Source: Halothece sp. MAG
GTDB taxonomy: Bacteria; Cyanobacteriota; Cyanobacteriia; Cyanobacteriales; Rubidibacteraceae
DNA length: 5,036 nt
Assembly (NCBI GenBank): GCA_018610095.1
Contig: JAHEOB010000113.1
Location: forward strand, 1 to 5,036
Reading direction: 5' to 3'
This document shows, in pieces, positions 1 to 4,762 of this stretch. Below the pieces are notes generated by a model that saw only the letters and a list, made by a program, of their open reading frames with translations, ran no database searches and was not told where the DNA came from. A program made the position numbers and the translations under genes. How positions within the stretch are numbered: the stretch's first letter is position 1; each line of letters begins with the position of its first letter.

Positions 1-208
1 CAACTTCAGATTCTGCTGCATACAGTACAGGCTCAATATCATGCCCACCGGTGACAACAACACCATTGTATTGATGCACGTTGAGATCATCACCCGGTCT
101 TATTTGTATTGGTTTAGCACCATACCAACGGACGGCTGTTGCAACCAGAAACCTTGGCCAGAACGCTCCCCGAAAAGGGCCTGTTATAGCAATTATTGAT
201 TTAGCCAA
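1..208 (-). CDS. Peptidase C26 / class I glutamine amidotransferase-like protein, N-terminal part (gamma-glutamyl-GABA hydrolase-like)
   Basis: The 69 complete codons visible are the N-terminus of a protein that runs off the left edge. The reading MAKSIIAITGP at the start and GVVVTGGHDIEPVLY at residues 48-62 match the beta-strand and TGG-D-P-LY motif of gamma-glutamyl-gamma-aminobutyrate hydrolases (PuuD-like, peptidase C26), cytosolic enzymes that cleave gamma-glutamyl amides with a Cys-His-Glu triad. The catalytic Cys lies beyond the window and cannot be checked. The start is TTG at 206-208: an in-frame TAA lies immediately before it, no ATG fits, and GGAGG at 213-217 is 4 nt upstream. The gene overlaps the amidoligase 3' end by 16 bp, so translational coupling is likely. 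Such hydrolases are known neighbours of amidoligases and may edit or reverse the amide product. The family call is firm; the exact substrate is unknown. Confidence 0.82.
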   Translation of the reverse strand, partial: MAKSIIAITGPFRGAFWPRFLVATAVRWYGAKPIQIRPGDDLNVHQYNGVVVTGGHDIEPVLYAAESEV

Positions 209-1191
209 TTAGCCTCCACCTCTTCTGACCAGGTACTAAAAACACGTTTAAGCAGGCTGTTTAAATGCGTTTCATAGGCTTCACAACATGCTTGTAAACG
301 GTCTTCATCAGCGGCGAGACGTTCCACCTCAACCCAGTCGTTCCATGCTACATAAAGCCCCCAGTCATCTGAGTCAATTTGACAGTCAGGTAAACGATAA
401 TGAAAAGTTGGCCGAGCTTTAATTAGCGTGTCATCGGTTTTACTGATAACGCGTTGCTCATCAAGAAATTTAAATAATGGCAACATATCAAGCGCACGGT
501 TTCGGGTAGGATTATCCTTTAAATAATCATCAATCAGCGTCGTTAAATCTGGCCAGTAATTAGCAGCAATAACTTTTTTTACATAAACATCTGGATATGG
601 GTCAACATAGCTGGTTATTCGTCTTGTCATATCTATATCTGCACGCTTAAAAAGCCAGTCATACAAACAAATAAACGCTTTCAAACATGCAGTGATATGC
701 TTTGCCTCATGACTGGCCAATTCTGGATTAAACTGCATACCAAAGGCGTTAACCAAGCTATCTGCCGAACCTTTCGCACCTGCATCACGTAAATAAACGA
801 TCAATGCTTCAATCTCACCCAGCCGATCCAATGGTAATGGTGGACCTATTATTTCTAAAGGCACTAGCGCCTCTGCAGCCCAGGCAAGCATATCTTCAGC
901 TGACTGATTCATTTTATCAGCCGCTGTCTCGTTTTTGAGCTCTTCACGGCCGAGCTTTTTCAGCAAAGCATAATCAAGCTCAACCACCCAGTCACCCGCC
1001 GGATCTCCCTGCAACTTTCGTTCATATCGTCCGTCTGAGCTTACTTCCAGCTTAAAAAAACGAGCTACCAGCCTAGCAAGCGTATCAAGATCAAGCCCGC
1101 TCATCTCAAGTTCAACACCGACACGCCGAATCTTGCCCTCTGCATTGTTCTGCCAGGGTGGTTGTTTCAGATCAGTTTTTGACAATGACAT
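193..1191 (-). CDS. Amidoligase family protein (glutamine synthetase-like COOH-NH2 ligase)
   Basis: This 332-residue protein looks like an Amidoligase_2-type enzyme, a family with a glutamine synthetase-like fold predicted to use ATP to join an amine to a carboxylate. What is visible: the N-terminal RVGVELEM at 23-30 is the hallmark strand with acidic metal/ATP ligands, WVVELD at 68-73 is the second acidic strand, PLEIIGPPLP at 111-120 and FGMQFNPEL at 150-158 resemble the conserved EIIGPP and H-NPE segments, and RPTFHYRLPD at 260-269 fits the conserved C-terminal motif. In the third motif the usual His appears to be Gln153. There is no signal peptide, so it is probably cytosolic. The ATG has GAGG at 1200-1203, 8 nt upstream. 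It follows the rhodanese remnant by 3 bp and overlaps the C26 gene by 16 bp, forming a tight minus-strand operon. The base composition looks richer in GC than the permease region. The ligated substrate cannot be deduced; peptide or amino-acid modification is the family expectation. Confidence 0.85.
   Translation of the reverse strand: MSLSKTDLKQPPWQNNAEGKIRRVGVELEMSGLDLDTLARLVARFFKLEVSSDGRYERKLQGDPAGDWVVELDYALLKKLGREELKNETAADKMNQSAEDMLAWAAEALVPLEIIGPPLPLDRLGEIEALIVYLRDAGAKGSADSLVNAFGMQFNPELASHEAKHITACLKAFICLYDWLFKRADIDMTRRITSYVDPYPDVYVKKVIAANYWPDLTTLIDDYLKDNPTRNRALDMLPLFKFLDEQRVISKTDDTLIKARPTFHYRLPDCQIDSDDWGLYVAWNDWVEVERLAADEDRLQACCEAYETHLNSLLKRVFSTWSEEVEANWLNQ
213..217 (-). promoter_or_regulatory. 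Ribosome binding site deciding the TTG start of the C26 gene
   Basis: On the minus strand GGAGG ends 4 nt before the TTG at 208. It lies inside the last codons of the amidoligase. Because TAA directly precedes TTG in this frame, this site fixes the start and supports coupled translation from the upstream gene. Confidence 0.6.
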
Positions 1192-1194
1192 CTG

Positions 1195-1374
1195 TTATTC
1201 CTCACAACTATGTTCCTTTTGGTTTAATCCACGATTCAACCAGGCTGAAAAAGAACCAAGATAAATATTAACATACTCGAAACTATTGCGCAGTAACAGG
1301 CTGGCAGCAATAGCTGCACGACGGCCACTGAAAGCTGAACCTGATATCGATGCACTCCTGCCTTCGAACTTCAA
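1195..1374 (-). pseudogene. Rhodanese-domain protein, C-terminal remnant (5' truncated)
   Basis: The open frame upstream of the amidoligase encodes about 59 residues, of which SGRRAAIAASLLLRN (16-30), EYVNIYLGSFSAW (33-45) and NRGL (47-50) match the end of a rhodanese/sulfurtransferase domain: the active-site loop, the following helix, and the final GG-SAW-GL strand and helix. A full domain is about 100 residues and is often preceded by another domain such as a metallo-beta-lactamase fold, so only the tail remains. An in-frame TAA lies at 1378-1380, the only possible start is a TTG at 1372-1374, and I see no good ribosome site there. By alignment the catalytic Cys position appears to be Ala14. 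The TAA stop at 1195-1197 is 3 bp before the amidoligase ATG, and its last codons carry that gene's GAGG site. This suggests the intact ancestor headed the amidoligase operon. It could instead be a tiny expressed leader ORF. Confidence 0.62.
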
Positions 1375-1384
1375 ACATTAGTAG

Positions 1385-1597
1385 TGTCACCCCGTGGGAT
1401 CATGGGGCGGATACGATAGTGATTTGTCCTTAGACCAAACGAGTCTGCAATGGTATCAAGCCATGAGCTATAAAATAAATCCAGCGTGGATATTATCTAT
1501 TGGTTATCGTCGCCAGTATTTAAAGATGGAATCAAACAAAATAAAAATAAATGTGAACACTGAAGGGCCTGCACTCGGTGTTTCTTATCAATTTTGA
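1385..1597 (+). pseudogene. Outer-membrane beta-barrel protein, C-terminal remnant
   Basis: This is the only plausible plus-strand coding sequence. About 70 residues are open after an in-frame TAG at 1382-1384. They show alternating polar and hydrophobic strands (SLQWYQAMSYKI, AWILSIGYRRQYLKM, KIKINVN) and end in GPALGVSYQF. The terminal Phe in a G-x-x-Y-x-F strand is the recognition signal for BAM-mediated insertion of outer-membrane barrels. The pattern fits the last three strands of OmpA/OmpW-like eight-strand barrels of roughly 200 residues. There is no ATG start and no signal peptide; only a GTG at 1394 could start it. It is therefore a 5'-truncated remnant whose broken end lies about 10 bp from the broken end of the rhodanese remnant on the opposite strand. 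The beta-barrel assignment is good, but the specific family is not identified. Confidence 0.68.
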
Positions 1598-1615
1598 GTG
1601 CTCTGTGTCACTCAG

Positions 1616-1750
1616 AACGGGCTTGTTGCAAAAATTCATTGAATGATAATTTCATTACCCTAATTGGTAACTTTTCTAAATAAAAACACAATATATTGTG
1701 TATATAATTCGAAAATTTTGATAAAAAGTAAGTTTTGCAACAAGCCCGTT
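1616..1750. mobile_element. MITE-like element with 18 bp terminal inverted repeats
   Basis: The sequence AACGGGCTTGTTGCAAAA at 1616-1633 is repeated exactly in inverted orientation at 1733-1750, giving a 135 bp unit with perfect 18 bp ends and a very AT-rich interior. The interior has no coding capacity but contains a perfect 16 bp palindrome (1686-1701). Beyond the perfect 18 bp the two ends remain loosely similar for roughly another 20 bp. This is the structure of a non-autonomous miniature inverted-repeat transposable element mobilised in trans by an insertion-sequence transposase. The ends resemble IS termini in general form, but I cannot name the family. No clear target duplication is visible: the left flank ends CTCAG and the right flank begins AAAGG. 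It lies between two converging gene 3' ends and, as a long hairpin, could also end transcripts. Confidence 0.72.
1686..1701. repeat. Perfect 16 bp palindrome inside the MITE-like element
   Basis: ACACAATATATTGTGT reads identically on both strands. It is the central symmetric feature of the 135 bp element, though offset from its midpoint. It could be a protein-binding dyad or simply extend the element's ability to form a cruciform. Confidence 0.6.
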
Positions 1751-1810
1751 AAAGGCAATATCTTAGCTAATGTCAGCTTAATGTGACCAAACTGAATCAC
1801 TCAGCTGTTA

Positions 1811-2356
1811 TTAAGTTGTTCGTTTATCTTTAACTACCAATGTCCCCGTATAAATAATCGCGTTAGGAATAACAATAATGTCACCATTTTCAGCCAGTAA
1901 ATAAGTCGCTCGAGTGGCTATATCTTCAACAACCCCCTCAAATCCATTAATCCGTATAGTATCGCCGATTTTAAAGGGCTGGTGCAGTAATACCAAGATC
2001 CCTGACAACAAATTTTGTAAGATGTCTTTGAATGCAAAACCAAACGCCACCGAACCAATACCAAGGGTAGATAACATATCAACGGGTTGAACAGAAGGAA
2101 ATATCAGTGTTATCGCAACCAGAGAGCCAATAAGCATGATTAGCCAGAATATAAAGATGCTAATAACATCCGCTAAGGCTGGTCGCTGACGTTTTGTTAA
2201 TGCCATATGAACGAACCATTTTATACCTTTTGATACGATATAAAAAAAGATCAACAACAGGCACGCTGATACAATATTCGGGGTCTGATAAAGTAGACCT
2301 TGTTGCCAGTGATTCAATTTCTCAGAAATAAGTGCAAAGGACAAAAAGGATTGCAT
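1811..2356 (-). CDS. Small-conductance mechanosensitive channel (MscS family), short form
   Basis: This 181-residue inner-membrane protein has three hydrophobic segments (about 27-45, 63-87 and 96-127). The third carries the pore-helix signature GIGSVAFGFAFKDILQNLLSG (99-119), followed by HQPFKIGD (125-132), GFEGVVEDI (138-146) and NGDIIVIPNAIIYTG (157-171), the MscS beta domain. MscS channels open under membrane tension to release solutes during hypo-osmotic shock. The usual small MscS is about 280 residues; here the protein stops right after the beta domain, so the cytoplasmic alpha/beta cage and C-terminal barrel are missing. No continuation is seen in any frame downstream, and the MITE-like element begins 61 bp after the stop. 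It is either a natural short variant or a 3'-truncated gene. GGAG lies 7 nt before the ATG. It is 78 bp downstream of the AI-2E permease in the same direction, so co-transcription is possible. Confidence 0.87.
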   Translation of the reverse strand: MQSFLSFALISEKLNHWQQGLLYQTPNIVSACLLLIFFYIVSKGIKWFVHMALTKRQRPALADVISIFIFWLIMLIGSLVAITLIFPSVQPVDMLSTLGIGSVAFGFAFKDILQNLLSGILVLLHQPFKIGDTIRINGFEGVVEDIATRATYLLAENGDIIVIPNAIIYTGTLVVKDKRTT

Positions 2357-2434
2357 TTTTGCTCCATAATAAAAAATGAGGCATGATAGATATTGAGTTA
2401 TACCATATGTATCATATTAGGCCACTATTTTCAA

Positions 2435-3490
2435 TTAATTATTTGATTTTTCAGTTATATTTTTTTCTATTTGAATCTGCCATAGCGCAATAAACCACGC
2501 GGTAATTAAAGGGCCTAAAATCAGCCCATTGATCCCCCATACCTGGAGCCCACCAAGGGTCGAAATCAGTATCAAATAGTCAGGAATGGCGGTTCCACGC
2601 CCAACCAATATCGGTCTCAATAAATTATCAATCAAGCCTACAATAATCATAAAATAGACACTAAAACCAATAGCATAAAATACGAGCCCATTAAACAACA
2701 AATAAATCGCTACAGGTAGCCAGATAATAGTGGAGCCAATAGACGGTAATAATGAAGATAAAGCAATCAAAACTCCCCATATCAACGCATGATTAAAATC
2801 AAAAAGAAAAAAAGCCAGTCCGCCGAGTAAACCTTGCACAATCGCGATGACAAAGGTTCCGTTTATGACAGATCGAGAAACCGAAATAATTCGTTCAAAT
2901 AATAAAAGCGTTACCTCTTTCGATAAAGGTAGCGCATTTAGTAGGCTATTCTTGATTTTGATATTATCTCGTAACATGAAATATAAAAAATAAACAGCAA
3001 GTGACAATTGTAAGAAAAAAGTAAAAAAACCTTTTGTGGCTAATGAAAGATTTCTAACAAGATATTGAGATACATTAAGTAACTCTGATGAAACAGTTTG
3101 TTCCCATGATGAAAAAATCTCGATATTAATGAACGGAGGTAAATATTCAGTTATTGTGTCTATAAAATGGCTTTTAAAAGATAGTATATTAACATGTGGA
3201 TAAAAGTCGGTGATATTTTCAGCGAGATACGAAATAAAGAACATTAAGGGAACGAGTAATAAAAAGAAAAAGAGTAACATTGTGATCACTATTGCTAGCT
3301 TTGGTTTTTTTATTTTTTCTGCGATCATTTGATAAATGGGATAAACAGAAATCCCAAAGACGATGCTCCAAATTATCGCACTAAAGTAGTAATGTGAGAG
3401 ATAAACAAAAAAAACAGTAAACAGTAACATAACAAAAATACGACTACTGTCTTTTATATTAAGTAGGAAAGATTTCTGTTCAAGGGACAT
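2435..3490 (-). CDS. AI-2E family transporter (PerM/TqsA/YdiK-like permease)
   Basis: This complete 351-residue polytopic inner-membrane protein has the normal length of the AI-2E exporter family. Hydrophobic helices are seen near 18-32, 35-53, 65-90, 153-173, 211-230, 235-260, 262-287 and 305-338. Family motifs are clear: NGTFVIAIVQGLLGGLAF (210-227), LPSIGSTIIWLPVAIYLL (248-265), DNLLRPILVGRGTAIPDYL (288-306) and GGLQVWGINGLILGPLI (313-329). A less hydrophobic loop (about 91-150) fits the periplasmic or cytoplasmic region between helices two and three. Members include TqsA, which exports autoinducer-2, and Na+/H+-coupled or uncharacterised permeases, so the transported solute here is unknown. 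GGAGT lies 9 nt upstream of the ATG. A TATAAT box at 3624-3629 may drive it with a leader of about 125 nt. The short mscS-like gene follows; both are envelope proteins, which may explain their pairing. Confidence 0.93.
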   Translation of the reverse strand: MSLEQKSFLLNIKDSSRIFVMLLFTVFFVYLSHYYFSAIIWSIVFGISVYPIYQMIAEKIKKPKLAIVITMLLFFFLLLVPLMFFISYLAENITDFYPHVNILSFKSHFIDTITEYLPPFINIEIFSSWEQTVSSELLNVSQYLVRNLSLATKGFFTFFLQLSLAVYFLYFMLRDNIKIKNSLLNALPLSKEVTLLLFERIISVSRSVINGTFVIAIVQGLLGGLAFFLFDFNHALIWGVLIALSSLLPSIGSTIIWLPVAIYLLFNGLVFYAIGFSVYFMIIVGLIDNLLRPILVGRGTAIPDYLILISTLGGLQVWGINGLILGPLITAWFIALWQIQIEKNITEKSNN

Positions 3491-3623
3491 CAGCTGTCAA
3501 CTCCATATCATCTGAATTCGTTATGAATGAGTAATCTCATCCTCGATTATTTAGGCTGTAACATTAAAATTCATAGTGGTTGATAAATAGCCGCTCTGTC
3601 AAGTAAAACCATCTTAAGGTCAG

Positions 3624-3629
3624 ATTATA
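3624..3629 (-). promoter_or_regulatory. Candidate -10 box upstream of the AI-2E permease gene
   Basis: The minus strand reads TATAAT exactly here, within AAAGTATAATCTG. Transcription would start near 3617, leaving a leader of roughly 125 nt to the ATG at 3490. No good -35 hexamer stands 17 bp upstream (AATAAA), so the call rests on the -10 and on position alone. Confidence 0.35.
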
Positions 3630-3661
3630 CTTTATGAGTGTATTGTTTTATTTCAGCGCAG

Positions 3662-3670
3662 CCCCCCCCC
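3662..3670. repeat. C9 homopolymer tract
   Basis: Nine consecutive C bases lie in an intergenic region that is otherwise AT-rich, about 35 bp upstream of the TATAAT box of the AI-2E gene (G9 on the coding strand). Tracts of this length are prone to slipped-strand length change. A role in varying promoter strength is possible but unproven. Confidence 0.5.
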
Positions 3671-3681
3671 ATCCACCATTT

Positions 3682-3748
3682 AATAAAAGTAGAGAAGCAT
3701 TTCTCTCTAAATTTTATGACGCGAAATAATCCTATCTCTACTTTTATT
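3682..3748. repeat. 14 bp perfect inverted repeat with an internal competing hairpin
   Basis: AATAAAAGTAGAGA at 3682-3695 pairs perfectly with TCTCTACTTTTATT at 3735-3748 across 39 bp. The left arm also overlaps a second stem, AGAGAA (3691-3696) with TTCTCT (3701-3706) and a 4-base loop. On the minus strand that small stem is followed by ACTTTTATT, so it could be a weak terminator for csbD, 60-130 bp past its stop, and the long pairing would exclude it. It may equally be the ends of a decayed 67 bp mobile element. This approximately 320 bp intergenic region (3491-3808) otherwise holds only the C9 tract and the candidate promoter. Confidence 0.55.
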
Positions 3749-3808
3749 TACCGGACGACTATGGTTGAAGCAACTAACCCCCTTCTATATAACGGGATCT
3801 AGGCTAGC

Positions 3809-4018
3809 TTATTTCCATAGATATGGATTTTGAGCTTCCCATTTTTTGACTTCACCCTCGGCTTGTTCATACAAATAATCGTATTTTTTCTGCAACACAC
3901 CAATAAGTAGCTCCCTTTTACCGTCAATCATATTGACGTCATCATTGGTTAATTTACCCCATTTTTCAATAATTTTTTCTTTTAATATATGCCAGCTTCC
4001 CTTTATCTGATGCTCCAT
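3809..4018 (-). CDS. CsbD family stress-response protein
   Basis: This is a small 69-residue, highly charged, soluble protein. QIKGSWHILKEKIIEKWGKLTNDD (4-27), IDGKRELLIGVLQKKY (31-46) and EQAEGEVKKWE (51-61) match the CsbD domain in order and spacing (typical family form: QIKGKWKQLKGKVKEKWGKLTDDD, then GKRDQLVGKIQ, then EAEKQVDEWE), at the family's usual size of 60-70 residues. CsbD proteins are general-stress proteins (sigma-B regulated in Bacillus, common in proteobacteria) with no defined biochemical function. I chose the ATG at 4016-4018 because GGAGG (4024-4028) stands 5 nt before it. The in-frame ATG four codons earlier contains that site and has no site of its own. A TATAAT box at 4070-4075 fits a single-gene transcript. 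The aromatic tail NPYLWK is an extension beyond the core domain. Confidence 0.9.
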   Translation of the reverse strand: MEHQIKGSWHILKEKIIEKWGKLTNDDVNMIDGKRELLIGVLQKKYDYLYEQAEGEVKKWEAQNPYLWK

Positions 4019-4023
4019 TGACG

Positions 4024-4028
4024 CCTCC
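4024..4028 (-). promoter_or_regulatory. Ribosome binding site that decides the csbD start
   Basis: GGAGG on the minus strand lies 5 nt before the ATG at 4018 and overlaps the alternative upstream ATG at 4030. This favours the shorter 69-residue protein over the 73-residue reading. Confidence 0.65.
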
Positions 4029-4069
4029 ATCTAAATTTTTCTATTGTTGACTAGCTTATGTGGTCATCA

Positions 4070-4075
4070 ATTATA
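4070..4075 (-). promoter_or_regulatory. Candidate -10 box for csbD
   Basis: The minus strand reads CGTTATAATTG, with an exact TATAAT about 50 bp before the chosen csbD start. The hexamer 17 bp upstream (AGATAA) is a poor -35. A strong -10 without a -35 is compatible with a stationary-phase sigma factor, as expected for a stress gene, but that is inference. The rest of the gap 4076-4301 shows no convincing gene, RNA or terminator. Confidence 0.4.
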
Positions 4076-4301
4076 ACGTTTATCTTTTATGATTATCTTA
4101 TCTTGTTCACTTGAGTTTAGGTACTTAATAACGTTAATTGTAATATGCAAGTCAAAAAATCATAAAAACCAAGGTCATCGAAATAATCGTTTTCATACAG
4201 ATAGAAAATTACCATTAACATCAGTATCATTAAGCTTTTTGGAGACCGATAATCAGATAAACCAGAATGTGTTCTCTTCGAGAATGACTTAGACAAAAAG
4301 G

Positions 4302-4606
4302 TTAAAAATCCCAAGCTTCAACCAGCAATAGTCCTTTTATTTCATTAAACAATTCAGACAAGGCAATCGAATCATCTGCACTAATCATCGATTCAACGAT
4401 AAGACGGTCTAGGTGATGAATATCTCCATCAGCGACAACGCGTAACATACAGGGATATAAATCAAACTTATTTTTCTCTAAAGGAACAAACTCTAACCCA
4501 TGTGCGACTTGCTTAAAATTGCAGATTGAATATCCAAAAAATAAGCACAAATATATTCATCGTTCGTATTTTCTTTTAGATAAAAAGTATAGCGGTATTC
4601 AAACAT
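4302..4606 (-). pseudogene. Unrecognised small protein gene, apparently frameshifted
   Basis: I do not recognise this family. Two adjacent minus-strand frames look like halves of one gene. The upstream half starts best at the ATG at 4604-4606 (GGGG at 4614-4617, 7 nt before it), reads MFEYRYTFYLKENTNDEYIC and continues to a TAG at 4493-4495. The downstream half is open from 4556 to the TAA at 4302 and has coding-like content: VAHGLEFVPLEKNKFDLYP, then CMLRVVADGDIHHLDRLIVE, then ISADDSIALSELFNEIKGLL, ending VEAWDF. The shared open stretch contains a T6 run at 4536-4541. One extra T there would join the halves into a 101-residue acidic soluble protein with the junction YICAYFFGYSI. The downstream half alone has only a TTG start (4548-4550) and no ribosome site. 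A recent mutation, sequencing error or slippage would all fit. It follows the transporter remnant by about 155 bp. Confidence 0.45.
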
Positions 4607-4762
4607 GAAAGAACCCCATAACATAACTGTTGAAACACGATGATATCCATTAGCGACCATAGATTGACACAGGATATTCTGAGATAAACTGGTTATTCCT
4701 TAGTTGTCAATTCTTCTAGATGGCCACGATCAGTTATCAATAGAATGCAAAGGTTGCCAGTC

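Noticed and set aside
1595..1614. Stem TGAGTG/CACTCA with an 8-base loop directly at the stop codon of the outer-membrane remnant.
   Set aside because: The stem is only 6 bp and no T-run follows, so a rho-independent terminator is not supported.
2406..2434. Possible promoter for the mscS-like gene: TTGAAA at 2429-2434 with TACATA 17 bp downstream on the minus strand.
   Set aside because: The -10 matches consensus at only three positions and the gene may be read from the permease promoter; too weak to annotate.
3527..3540. ATGAG-TAAT-CTCAT dyad in the permease leader.
   Set aside because: It is a short dyad not matching an operator I can name; possible by chance in AT-rich DNA.
4272..4284. 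Hairpin TTCTC-TTC-GAGAA downstream of the orphan gene.
   Set aside because: The stem is only 5 bp, with no T-tract on either strand; likely chance.
4089..4292. 67-codon plus-strand open frame.
   Set aside because: It has low-complexity AT-driven composition, no domain and no ribosome site, and runs opposite to all neighbouring genes.
4117..4314. 65-codon minus-strand open frame beginning at a TTG that overlaps the end of the orphan gene.
   Set aside because: It has no ribosome site and no recognisable domain. The content is mostly an artefact of AT-rich sequence, although a short hydrophobic stretch is present. Not convincing as a gene.
4661..4762. Gap between the transporter stop and the orphan gene, searched for a terminator or small gene.
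   Set aside because: No hairpin with a T-tract, no ribosome site plus ORF, and no repeat was found.
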